Shown: piece by piece, positions 52,130-60,335 of the stretch
How the letters are laid out: each line of letters begins with the position of its first letter
How positions within the stretch are numbered: position 1 is the stretch's first letter
Translations under genes and position numbers: made by a program
The notes under the pieces: generated by a model
Told to the model about the DNA's origin: nothing
Databases searched by the model: none
The model's input: only the letters and a program-made list of their open reading frames with translations
Assembly: GCA_947089135.1 (NCBI GenBank)
Contig: CAMUJF010000007.1
Coordinates: 58,149 to 122,148 of the forward strand
DNA: 64,000 bases
Direction: 5' to 3'
From: an uncultured Clostridia bacterium
GTDB taxonomy: Bacteria > Bacillota > Clostridia > Oscillospirales > Ruminococcaceae

Positions 52130-54529
52130 TCAATAAGAATATTTTTCGTCATCGCTTTCCCCTTGCACGGTTTCGTAATACAGCTCTTCAAGCTCCCGAT
52201 CCTGTGCGCTTCTGGGTATGCGCTTTGCGGTATCCCATAGCTCCGCGGGAATGGCAGCCGAATCTCCGTATATGCTGATAATATAACCGTTTTCATCGGC
52301 AATATGCATCGGCAGTCTGCTCCTTACAACGTCGCATACGTCTTTGCCGAAATCGTACACATAGCACTCTCCGTATTCGCCTGGTTTGTATATACCCGGC
52401 AGGATTTTTAACGATTCGTCTATCATATTTATGCTGCGGAACTCGTCAGCCGTAAATACTCCCAATCCCCAGCTCATGGAAGAATACGACAGAACAGAGG
52501 AAATAATTTCCTCGTCGGAAACGTTCTCAATACGCCTCAAGCCAAAGCCAAAATATTCCAGAAGCTCAACGGTGTTTGCAAAGCTTTCGGGAACAACTAT
52601 GCGAGTAGAAGCAAAGTCCATATCGCCCGTAGGATAAAACGTCCAGACATTATGCAGATCGGAATAATAATAATTCTCCTCGTTAATAGCCATAATATCC
52701 TTTGTGTAGGCTTCCGCAAGCTGCTCATAGAAGCCGCGCCTGCAAAGGGAATCAATGCTTATTTCCGTAAGGTCGTCTCCTAACAGCTGCGTACGTGTGT
52801 AAGCCTTATATTTTCCCACTCTTTCAAAGCTGTTCCTATCCTCTTTGATTTCACTGTTGTATTCCATTTCCTTTTCATATACCTTGGGTATTTCGGAAAT
52901 GATGACCCTGAATTTCTCGGCTATCTGACTTTTGTACTCCTCGGTAAGATCAAGCTTCGAAAGAATATCGGCTGTTGCGGGATCGTAATAGTTATAGCTT
53001 CTCTCCATGGTTCTGCCGCCCGTAAGATGATAGCGTATCCTTAGGTTCGCGTTTTTGGCGGCACTGTAATGAATATTCGTCCCTTCCTTATCGCATCTTT
53101 TAACAAAGTCGACCTCCGCCTTGTGCGCGTCAAGAATTATTCCGATGTTTTCCTTATCCTTTAATACAATGGGCTCGCGGGCAGCCTCAAAATAGTCTTT
53201 GTAATCGTCGTTGCGAACGTGTGAGTAATTCATTACGTATGTGAACGTATCATACGCGCCCTCATATCCGTTTCCCCTAAGCTCCACGGAAACCACCGAC
53301 GACGCGGAGGGTACTCTGCTTTCCAAACCGAAGCCGCCTGTTTCGTTTCCGACCCATATCAATCCGTAAGCCGCAAGGAACGTCGCCGCATATTTTATTA
53401 TGCTCACCCAAAAGCGTTTAAATCCGCGGTTGGTAACTACTTCAAAGATCATGTATACTATTGCCGTTATGATTATCACGGGTATCAGCCCTATGGGCTC
53501 TTCTACTATAAATAACGATACCAGACAGAACATCGCGCAGGTTACCGTTATATAGTAAGCAAGCTTGAACACAAAAGGCTTTGACACCTGCTCCGCGCGG
53601 CGCTTTCCGTATAGGAAGTACGCCAACGCTCCTATAGCCGCCGTAATAAGCAGATACGCGACCGCCCATATTCCGAAGTTTACATTTCCGCCGGAGATCT
53701 CGCCGTTGGTTACCCAGTCAACAGCGGCAATAACGCCTCCTGCGGGAGAGGTGTAGGAAATTATTTTGTACATTGCCGCGTAAGGACTAACGCCGTAAAG
53801 CGTGTCAAATATTGAAAGCGTAACGCATACCACAGTCAGCGGAACAAGCGCGTTGATAAGGATAGTGTAAGCTATAGACTCAAACTTGCTTCCGCAGCAG
53901 ACCGTAATAAGCACAGCTACTGTATATAGCATTATCATTACCAGCACGCCGCACAGTATCAGCTTCAGCAGCGCCGGCGCAAGCTCCGAAAACCTATCGC
54001 ATACATACGGTACTGCACTCGGAATATTACACTGCTGAGCCTCGCTCCAATAGTATTCCGTTCTTTCAATGGTTTTGCCGTCCATGAAAATAAGTCCGTA
54101 AGCCGTAAACAGCAGAGAAAAAACCTGCGCTCCAAGGAACGGAACGATATAGGTAAACAGTCCCGAAAAATAGTCGGAGAGAAATCTCTGCCTCGCGTTC
54201 ATGGGCAGCGAAAGCTTCATATCCACCACAGATTTGTCATGCAGATAGGAAAAGCTGTTTACAGCGGGAAAGATACCCAAAAATCCCGCCAAGCCTGTAG
54301 TAATGCAGCCTATGACCAAATAAGGCGCCGCGCCGTCAATATCATTGCCGCCGTATATCGAGATTATCATAGCGAGTATCACCGCAGGAGCGGCAATAAG
54401 GTGCAGAATAGAAAGAATGATAAACAGCTTTTTATCTCCCAGAACGTTTTGCCTCCAGTTGTGAAGCGCGGGGGATATCCTCTTTTCTTTTTTGTCACCG
54501 TTAGTATTAGTCGATACCGTTGCAGTCAT
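52130..54529 (-). CDS. ABC transporter permease with large extracytoplasmic domain
   Basis: 799 residues. About ten helices in residues 30-400 (LFIILSILHLIAAPAVILAM, YLVIGCITTGLAGFLGIFP, and others), then a large soluble part (residues ~405-799) with no recognised fold. SFSYLHDKSVVDMKLSLPMN is typical of YtrC/D-like permeases. It overlaps the ATPase gene by 23 bases. With the GntR regulator and ATPase it forms a Ytr/bacitracin-sensing-like exporter module; the substrate is unknown. Confidence 0.78.
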   Translation of the reverse strand: MTATVSTNTNGDKKEKRISPALHNWRQNVLGDKKLFIILSILHLIAAPAVILAMIISIYGGNDIDGAAPYLVIGCITTGLAGFLGIFPAVNSFSYLHDKSVVDMKLSLPMNARQRFLSDYFSGLFTYIVPFLGAQVFSLLFTAYGLIFMDGKTIERTEYYWSEAQQCNIPSAVPYVCDRFSELAPALLKLILCGVLVMIMLYTVAVLITVCCGSKFESIAYTILINALVPLTVVCVTLSIFDTLYGVSPYAAMYKIISYTSPAGGVIAAVDWVTNGEISGGNVNFGIWAVAYLLITAAIGALAYFLYGKRRAEQVSKPFVFKLAYYITVTCAMFCLVSLFIVEEPIGLIPVIIITAIVYMIFEVVTNRGFKRFWVSIIKYAATFLAAYGLIWVGNETGGFGLESRVPSASSVVSVELRGNGYEGAYDTFTYVMNYSHVRNDDYKDYFEAAREPIVLKDKENIGIILDAHKAEVDFVKRCDKEGTNIHYSAAKNANLRIRYHLTGGRTMERSYNYYDPATADILSKLDLTEEYKSQIAEKFRVIISEIPKVYEKEMEYNSEIKEDRNSFERVGKYKAYTRTQLLGDDLTEISIDSLCRRGFYEQLAEAYTKDIMAINEENYYYSDLHNVWTFYPTGDMDFASTRIVVPESFANTVELLEYFGFGLRRIENVSDEEIISSVLSYSSMSWGLGVFTADEFRSINMIDESLKILPGIYKPGEYGECYVYDFGKDVCDVVRSRLPMHIADENGYIISIYGDSAAIPAELWDTAKRIPRSAQDRELEELYYETVQGESDDEKYSY

Positions 54530-55403
54530 AACCCATACCCTCCATTTCGTAAATGAAAATTTCCTCCAGCGTAAGAGGTATCAGATCCAGCACCTTTGGC
54601 TGCTTTTTCTCCAGTTCGGCGCGTATCTCCTCTTCTCCGCCCTTTACTATCAGATAAGTAATACTCTGCTTCTTTTCGTAGTGGAGCACCTGAAGTCCCC
54701 CGAAATCATTTTCGCCGCAGTCCTCCGCAAACGCCGCCTGGACCTTGTGTATAGATCCCTTGACGGAATCAAGGTCGCGGTTGAACAGGAGCTTTCCCGA
54801 GTGCAGCAGAGCCGCTGTATCGCAGACCTCGTTTATCTCTTTAAGGTTGTGGCTGGAGATTATTGCCGTCAGCTTTCTGTCAAGCATAGCGTCCACCAGC
54901 AGCCGCTTTACGATTATTCGCATTGTGGGATCGAGACCGTCAAAGGCCTCGTCCAGAAGCAGATAATCGGTGCAGGCGGCAAGTCCCGTTATAACGATAG
55001 CCTGACGCTTCATGCCCTTTGAAAATTTATCCAGACGCTTCTTTTCGGGCAGCTTTATCACTTCGTTGAGTTTGTCGAAAATTTCGTCGGAAAAATTCGG
55101 ATAAAATCCCTTGTAGTATTTCCGCATATCGTTAAGGGTCATCGCTCCGAACTGTACGGTTTCATCATTGATGAAAAACACCTTCTGCTTTGCGGACACA
55201 TTGTCGTACACAGGCTCGCCGTCAATAAGCACCTCTCCCGAGGTCTGTTTATAGACTCCCGACAAAAGCCGCAGGATAGTGGATTTTCCCGCGCCGTTTG
55301 AACCGAGAAGTCCGAACGCCGTTCCCGCTTCGATAGTAAGGTCTACGCCGTCCAGCGCGTTAAAGCCCTCAAAAGACATCGTTACATTTTTAAGTTCTAT
55401 CAT
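54507..55403 (-). CDS. ABC transporter ATP-binding protein, YtrB-like
   Basis: 298 residues from the ATG at 55403 (MIELKNVT), at good spacing from AGGGG; the ATG at 55409 is too close. Walker A GLLGSNGAGKSTILRLL, signature FSKGMKRQAIV, Walker B DYLLLDEAFDGLDP and H-loop SSHNLKEI. C-terminal ~80 residues extend beyond the ATPase. Pairs with the downstream permease; 18 bases separate it from the carboxypeptidase gene upstream. Confidence 0.9.
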   Translation of the reverse strand: MIELKNVTMSFEGFNALDGVDLTIEAGTAFGLLGSNGAGKSTILRLLSGVYKQTSGEVLIDGEPVYDNVSAKQKVFFINDETVQFGAMTLNDMRKYYKGFYPNFSDEIFDKLNEVIKLPEKKRLDKFSKGMKRQAIVITGLAACTDYLLLDEAFDGLDPTMRIIVKRLLVDAMLDRKLTAIISSHNLKEINEVCDTAALLHSGKLLFNRDLDSVKGSIHKVQAAFAEDCGENDFGGLQVLHYEKKQSITYLIVKGGEEEIRAELEKKQPKVLDLIPLTLEEIFIYEMEGMGYDCNGID

Positions 55404-55427
55404 ATACATTCCCCTTTCATTGTTTTG

Positions 55428-56168
55428 TTAATTGCGCTCAAGCCATTCCTCAAGGCAAAGACCGCTTTTGTGTATTTCCTCCGCGTATTCGCCCACATAT
55501 CTGTAATGCCACGGTTCATAGTCTATGCCCGTTATATAGGACTTGCCGAAGGGATACCTGAGAATAAACCCGTACCGATAAGCGTTTTCATAAAGCCAGT
55601 CATAGACCTCGTCGTTTGCGGAATTATCCTTGTCCGCGTTTATGTCCACCGCCAGACCCAACTCATGTTCGCTGGTTCCCGGAACTGCCACCCATTCCTC
55701 CGCCATGGCTCTTGCCCTTTTTTCGGAGTATCCCTTTTTCTTAAAAGCGCGTATCTTATCGTCAAGCATACGCTGCTGTTCGGAACGGGTGCGGTAGCCC
55801 TCTCCCACAACGGGATATATGCCCTCCGCTCTCATGTCGTCGAACATTCTTTGTAGATCGGGATAAATGTCCGAGTCCACACGCTGCCCGTTAGAAAGCT
55901 CGGTAAGCTCCGGTTCGTAATTTTCGGGAATTTTATTTTTGCCGTTCACCAAAATAAGAAAGCGGTTTTCCGGTATTTCCGCCTCAACGAAATCAACAGC
56001 GTCAGCCGCGGCGACCGCCGAACCGTAATCCGGAAGCTCCGCAAGACGTTCAAGCGCTTTTCCCGAAGCAACTCCGACCGAAAATATTATAAGAGCGGCA
56101 GCCAAAGCGGCAAAAATACCTCTGCCCCGCTTTTTCTTTTTATTTTTTACCTGTTTAGTTCCGTTCAT
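55428..56168 (-). CDS. VanY-type D-Ala-D-Ala carboxypeptidase (M15B)
   Basis: 246 residues. One N-terminal membrane anchor after a very basic start (KKKKRGRG), then the peptidase with the metal site in TSEHELGLAVDIN (His and Asp) and the last ligand in YEPWHYRYVG; also GEGYRTRSEQQ near residue 125. Cuts the terminal D-Ala from peptidoglycan stem peptides outside the membrane. The ATG overlaps the GntR stop (ATGA), so it belongs to the GntR-ABC operon, fitting a cell-wall antibiotic response. Confidence 0.9.
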   Translation of the reverse strand: MNGTKQVKNKKKKRGRGIFAALAAALIIFSVGVASGKALERLAELPDYGSAVAAADAVDFVEAEIPENRFLILVNGKNKIPENYEPELTELSNGQRVDSDIYPDLQRMFDDMRAEGIYPVVGEGYRTRSEQQRMLDDKIRAFKKKGYSEKRARAMAEEWVAVPGTSEHELGLAVDINADKDNSANDEVYDWLYENAYRYGFILRYPFGKSYITGIDYEPWHYRYVGEYAEEIHKSGLCLEEWLERN

Positions 56169-56542
56169 GATTTGATATCTCCCGAACCCAAAACACTAAA
56201 TCCGCTTATCCTTTCGGTAAGCTCGCTTTTGCCGATACCCGCGTTAAGAGCCTCGGAGACTGCCTTGTCAAAGTCGGCGAGCGCCGCGTCCCTGACCGCC
56301 TCGGCGCTTACGTTTGCCACAAAGCTTCCCCGTCCCGCAAGAGAATATATTACCTTGTCCCGCTCTAAAAGCTGAAAGGCTTTCGACACCGTGTTGGGAT
56401 TGACTCCCAGTTCCTTTGCAAGCTCCCGCACGCTTGGAAGCTTGTCATTGGGCATAAGCTCCCGCTTCAGAATAAGCTCTATTATTTTTTTATAGAGCTG
56501 TTCATAGATCGGAGTTCTGCTTTGCAGGTCGATGTTATACAT
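56165..56542 (-). CDS. GntR family regulator, YtrA-like
   Basis: 125 residues from the ATG at 56542 (MYNIDLQSRTPIYEQLYKKI), the usual YtrA start, with AAAGGGTGA upstream. Winged helix at residues 10-75: LPSVRELAKELGVNPNTVSK then AFQLLERDKVIYSLAGRGSF. Short C-terminal helix for dimerisation. The frame stays open 57 codons upstream to an ATG at 56713 with its own GGAAGCGG site, so a longer N-terminally extended form is possible. Regulates the following operon and probably itself. Confidence 0.85.
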   Translation of the reverse strand: MYNIDLQSRTPIYEQLYKKIIELILKRELMPNDKLPSVRELAKELGVNPNTVSKAFQLLERDKVIYSLAGRGSFVANVSAEAVRDAALADFDKAVSEALNAGIGKSELTERISGFSVLGSGDIKS

Positions 56543-56733
56543 ATAGTTCACCCTTTCCGTAAGCGTTTGAAACAACTTATAGCTGCCGCACGTCTCATGA
56601 ACGGTGTGCGGCGGAAGCGGACTGTCATTATCGTTCCGTTTGTTCCCGAACGCACGCCTCCCCGCGGCAAGCAGGTCGTTTTCTTCAAAGGATTCTACGG
56701 CATAGAAAAACATAATTGACCGCTTCCTTTCAA

Positions 56734-56758
56734 ACTGTACTAATTCAACTAATACAGT
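56734..56758. promoter_or_regulatory. Palindromic operator for the GntR regulator
   Basis: ACTGTACTAATTCAACTAATACAGT, near-perfect dyad with outer ACTGTA/TACAGT; it touches the -10 box and the transcription start. Similar in type to YtrA operators. Confidence 0.7.
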
Positions 56759-56785
56759 TATAACACATAGTACACATTTTGTCAA
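56757..56785 (-). promoter_or_regulatory. Promoter of the GntR-VanY-ABC operon
   Basis: TTGACA (56780-56785), 17-base spacer, TATAAC (56757-56762). The leader to 56542 is over 200 bases. Confidence 0.8.
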
Positions 56786-56927
56786 GAGGCAACCCAAACT
56801 GTAATATTTTTGTAATTTTTAACGCAATAAATTTACATTAATTTTTTCAATAGTTTGCCGCGAAAATCAATTTATATGATTTCACAAGTTTGCTTCACGG
56901 TATGTACTGCAAAAAATAAAAAAGGTA

Positions 56928-56956
56928 TTGCCAAAATAAAAATAATGATGTATAAT
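56928..56956 (+). promoter_or_regulatory. Promoter of the thiamine operon
   Basis: TTGCCA (56928-56933), 17-base spacer, TATAAT (56951-56956), just before the TPP aptamer. Confidence 0.75.
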
Positions 56957-56972
56957 ATCAGTGACAAATAAA

Positions 56973-57057
56973 CGCGCGGGAGCTTGTATTACAGGCTGAG
57001 AGGAAGGTGTGACCTTCGACCGTACCTGATTTGGATAATGCCAACGTAGGGAACGCT
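56973..57057 (+). promoter_or_regulatory. TPP riboswitch (THI element)
   Basis: All conserved parts: CGGGAGCTTG (P1/P2), GGCTGAGAGGAAGG, CCTTCGACCG, TACCTGATTTGGATAATGCC and GTAGGGAACGC. It binds thiamine pyrophosphate and, with the terminator that follows, shuts off the thi genes. Confidence 0.95.
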
Positions 57058-57074
57058 TGAAAAAAGCCTTTTAC

Positions 57075-57110
57075 AGAAAGCTGTCCGAATCGGGCGGCTT
57101 TTGTTTTTTG
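57075..57110 (+). terminator. Riboswitch-controlled terminator
   Basis: AAAGCTGTCCG / CGGGCGGCTTT stem with TTTTGTTTTTTG, 20 bases after the aptamer. Confidence 0.82.
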
Positions 57111-57264
57111 TCCCATTCTTTTGAAAGGAAGTGAGTAACGGTATCTCCAATAAAATTGGAGTCCCGATATCGGTCGGGCGGACGGGAGGGGAGCGCCTTT
57201 TGTCCGTATATCCCCGATATGCAATATGCAAACCGCAAAAGGGGATAATAACAGCGATGGGAAG

Positions 57265-57315
57265 CCGTGTTCCGGCGTGAGAGGAAGCCATTCAGCTTCG
57301 ACCGACCAAACGCGG
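57265..57315 (+). promoter_or_regulatory. Truncated second TPP-aptamer-like element
   Basis: CCGTGTT..CGTGAGAGGAAG and CTTCGACC..AACGCGG, so a P1-like closing stem plus the P2/P3 arm of a THI element, but without the CTGATTTGGATAAT half (P4/P5). It cannot bind TPP as a normal aptamer; probably a duplicated, degraded copy. It is 96 bases before thiW. Confidence 0.6.
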
Positions 57316-57410
57316 AATATTTTCCGCTGCGGAAATCGTTCCGTACATTTTCGGGAGCGGCGCTGTTCGATAGTTATACCGTTCTCAATTTATTTCAAAG
57401 GAGCTAAAGT

Positions 57411-57926
57411 ATGAAAACAGTTCAAACCGTTAAAACAAAAAAACTGTGTATCGCCTGCATTCTCTGTGCTGCCGCGGTCGCAGGGAGTATGTTCTCGTTT
57501 CCCGTTTTCGGCAGCAGATGCGCTCCTGTGCAGCATATGGTAAACATACTCTGCGCGGTGATACTCGGACCATGGTACGGCGTGGGAGTTGCCTTTACAG
57601 CAAGCCTTTTGCGCAATATTTTCGGTCTGGGCAGCCTTATGGCTTTTCCCGGAAGTATGTTCGGTGCGCTTTTGTGCGGGATAATGTATCACAAAACGAA
57701 AAATCTTCCCCTTACTCTGCTTGCCGAGGTTTTCGGCACGGCAATTCTCGGCGGATTCTGCGCGTATCCCGTTGCGATTCTTCTTATGGGGCAAAGCGCG
57801 GGGGAGATCGCTTTCTACGCCTACATAGTTCCGTTTCTTGTTTCCACCGCGGGAGGCTCGGTTTTGTCGGGGATTCTGCTTGCGGCTGTGGGAAAAACAG
57901 GAATTGTGAAACGTCTTGCGGAATGA
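57411..57926 (+). CDS. thiW: ECF transporter S component ThiW
   Basis: 171 residues with five to six helices. Predicted thiazole (HET) uptake component working with a shared ECF energizing module encoded elsewhere. Family signature: CAAAVAGSMFSFPVFGSRCA, PVQHMVNILCAVILGPWYGV, FPGSMFGALLCG. Preceded by AAAGGAG. First coding gene under the TPP riboswitch; followed at 15 bases by thiM. Confidence 0.92.
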   Translation: MKTVQTVKTKKLCIACILCAAAVAGSMFSFPVFGSRCAPVQHMVNILCAVILGPWYGVGVAFTASLLRNIFGLGSLMAFPGSMFGALLCGIMYHKTKNLPLTLLAEVFGTAILGGFCAYPVAILLMGQSAGEIAFYAYIVPFLVSTAGGSVLSGILLAAVGKTGIVKRLAE

Positions 57927-57941
57927 GAAAGGAGCACGATT

Positions 57942-58763
57942 ATGTTTGGTGAAATGCTTGAAAACGTTCGGAAAAGCTGTCCGCTGATACACAATATAAC
58001 AAATTACGTTACGGTAAACGACTGCGCCAATATCCTGCTTGCCTGCGGAGGCTCGCCTATTATGTCCGACGATATCGGCGAGGTTGAGGAAATAACCGCG
58101 CTGTGCGGAGGTCTTAACATAAATATAGGTACGCTGAACAGCCGTACAATCCCCTCAATGCTTGCAGCCGGCAGAAAAGCCAATGAGCTGGGTCACACCG
58201 TCGTCCTTGATCCGGTGGGCGCGGGGGCTTCAAAGCTCAGGACGGATACCGCCTTAAAGCTTTTGGAGAAAGTGAAATTTTCCGTAATACGCGGAAATAT
58301 TTCCGAGATAAAGACGCTTGCGGCGGGAAACGGTACTACCAAAGGCGTAGACGCGGATTCGGCAGACCGGGTTACCGAGGAAAATCTGGAGCGGGTATGC
58401 GCTTTTGTAAAAGCTTTTGCCGCTGAAACAGGCGCGGTAATTGCAGTTACTGGCGCGATAGATATTGTTGCCGACAGCAGTACGGCATACTGCATTTTCA
58501 ACGGACACCCGATGATGAGCAGCGTTACAGGAACAGGTTGTCAGCTTTCCGCGTTGACAGCGGCATACGTTGCTGCAAATCAGGAAAATGTTCTTGAAGC
58601 GGCTGCGGCTGCGGTGTGCGCAATGGGAGTGTGCGGCGAGATCGCCTATGAACGTCTTGAACCGAGGGACGGAAACTCGTCCTACAGAAATTATATCATT
58701 GACGCGGCGTACAATCTGAAAGGCGGCATTTTGGACAAGCGCGCAAAATACAGGATAATATGA
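57942..58763 (+). CDS. thiM: Hydroxyethylthiazole kinase
   Basis: 273 residues. Phosphorylates salvaged 4-methyl-5-hydroxyethylthiazole with ATP. Signatures: PLIHNITNYVTVNDCANILL near the start, PIMSDDIGEVEEI, LDPVGAGASKLR, VIRGNISEI, and the catalytic/anion-hole region SSVTGTGCQLSALTAAY with the Cys. Feeds ThiE with HET-P. Confidence 0.96.
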   Translation: MFGEMLENVRKSCPLIHNITNYVTVNDCANILLACGGSPIMSDDIGEVEEITALCGGLNINIGTLNSRTIPSMLAAGRKANELGHTVVLDPVGAGASKLRTDTALKLLEKVKFSVIRGNISEIKTLAAGNGTTKGVDADSADRVTEENLERVCAFVKAFAAETGAVIAVTGAIDIVADSSTAYCIFNGHPMMSSVTGTGCQLSALTAAYVAANQENVLEAAAAAVCAMGVCGEIAYERLEPRDGNSSYRNYIIDAAYNLKGGILDKRAKYRII

Positions 58764-58776
58764 AAGGAATGATATT

Positions 58777-59418
58777 GTGAATTGCTCAAGGGAAACCATG
58801 CTTCTTTACGCCGTTACGGACAGGAGCTGGACAGGCAGGCAGACTTTGTACGAGCAGGTCGAGTCTGCGCTCAGGGGCGGCGTTACCTGCGTGCAGCTCC
58901 GCGAAAAGGAGCTTGACGAGGCGGCTTTTTTAGAAGAAGCCGCAGAAATAAAAAAGCTCTGTGCCAAATACGGAGTACCGCTTATCATCAACGACAATGT
59001 GGATATTGCGGTCAAATGCGGCGCGGACGGCGTTCATGTGGGACAGTCCGACATGACGGTGGGAAACGTCCGCAAAGCCGTAGGAGACAAAATGATAGTC
59101 GGCGTATCGGCTCAGACCGTGGAGCAGGCTCTTGCGGCTCAGGCGGCGGGTGCGGACTATCTTGGCGTGGGAGCGGTTTTCCCCACTTCCACAAAGTCCG
59201 ACGCAAGGGAGGTATCCCGCCAAGCTCTGAAAGATATTTGCGCTGCTGTTGATATTCCCGTTACGGCTATCGGAGGAATAAACAAAAGCAATATTGCGGA
59301 GCTTTCGGGGACGGGCGTTGACGGGGTCGCGCTCGTTTCCGCCATATTTGCCGCGGAGGATATTGAGGCGGAGTGCAGGATTCTTAAAGGACTTTCAGCG
59401 GGAATGATTTCAAAATAA
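58777..59418 (+). CDS. thiE: Thiamine phosphate synthase
   Basis: 213 residues starting with GTG at 58777 (AAAGGAA upstream). Couples HMP-PP and HET-P into thiamine phosphate on a TIM barrel. Motifs: GVTCVQLREKELDEAAF, LIINDNVDIAVKCGADGVHV, GQSDM, GADYLGVGAVFPTSTKSDA and AIGGINKSNI. Coupled 13 bases after thiM. Confidence 0.96.
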   Translation: MNCSRETMLLYAVTDRSWTGRQTLYEQVESALRGGVTCVQLREKELDEAAFLEEAAEIKKLCAKYGVPLIINDNVDIAVKCGADGVHVGQSDMTVGNVRKAVGDKMIVGVSAQTVEQALAAQAAGADYLGVGAVFPTSTKSDAREVSRQALKDICAAVDIPVTAIGGINKSNIAELSGTGVDGVALVSAIFAAEDIEAECRILKGLSAGMISK

Positions 59419-59503
59419 TTTCCGTCGGGACAAAAGCGGCATATCGGGGGCACCACCTTATGCCGCTATACAAAAATAATGCAAAATAAAAAGGAGAATC
59501 TCA

Positions 59504-60310
59504 ATGAAAACAGCATTATCGATCGCCGGCAGTGATTGCAGCGGAGGCGCCGGTATTCAGGCAGACATCAAAACAATGACCATGAACGGAGTTTATGCAA
59601 TGAGCGCGGTTACGGCTCTCACAGCGCAGAACACCACGGGCGTGTCGGGAATATCGGAGGTCTCACCGGAATTTTTAAAAAGTCAGCTTGACATGATCTT
59701 TACGGACATTTACCCCGACGCGGTCAAGATAGGCATGGTATCCTCCGCGGAGCTTATCGGGGCAATTGCCGAACGGCTGACGTTTTACGGGGCAAAAAAT
59801 ATTGTGGTGGATCCCGTCATGGTTGCCACAAGCGGTTCAAGGCTTCTTAGGGACGACGCGGTTTCCGCGCTGATGAAAAAGCTTCTTCCCCTTGCGGCGG
59901 TCGCTACCCCGAATATTCCAGAGGCGGAAATACTGGCGGGAATGTCTATCCGTACAAAAGAGGATATGGAGTCCGCCGCGAAAAAAATTGCTGAGGAAAA
60001 TTCCTGCGCCGTACTTCTTAAGGGCGGACATTCCCTTTGCGACGCGGACGACGTTTTATGCGCAAACGGGACGGTAAAGTGGTTCAGCGGCAAACGCATA
60101 GAAAATCCCAACACCCACGGCACGGGCTGTACTTTGTCAAGCGCGATAGCTGCAAATCTTGCAAAGGGATTTTCCCTTGAGGAGTCGGTGGAAAGAGCAA
60201 AGGACTATATTTCGGGCGCTCTTGCCGCCATGCTCGACCTTGGAAAAGGCAGCGGTCCCATGGATCACGCCTTTGCTTTGAACGGAAAATTCGCCGAAGA
60301 GAAAAACTGA
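59504..60310 (+). CDS. thiD: Bifunctional HMP kinase / HMP-P kinase
   Basis: 268 residues of the ribokinase family. SIAGSDCSGGAGIQADIKTM at the N-terminus, TALTAQNTTGVSG, VVDPVMVATSGSRLL, NIPEAEILAG, VLLKGGH and HGTGCTLSSAIAANLAKG with the catalytic Asp region replaced in context GTGC. Gives HMP-PP for ThiE. 85-base gap before it contains no further gene. Confidence 0.96.
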   Translation: MKTALSIAGSDCSGGAGIQADIKTMTMNGVYAMSAVTALTAQNTTGVSGISEVSPEFLKSQLDMIFTDIYPDAVKIGMVSSAELIGAIAERLTFYGAKNIVVDPVMVATSGSRLLRDDAVSALMKKLLPLAAVATPNIPEAEILAGMSIRTKEDMESAAKKIAEENSCAVLLKGGHSLCDADDVLCANGTVKWFSGKRIENPNTHGTGCTLSSAIAANLAKGFSLEESVERAKDYISGALAAMLDLGKGSGPMDHAFALNGKFAEEKN

Positions 60311-60335
60311 ATACCAACAAAAGGAGAACCGAATA

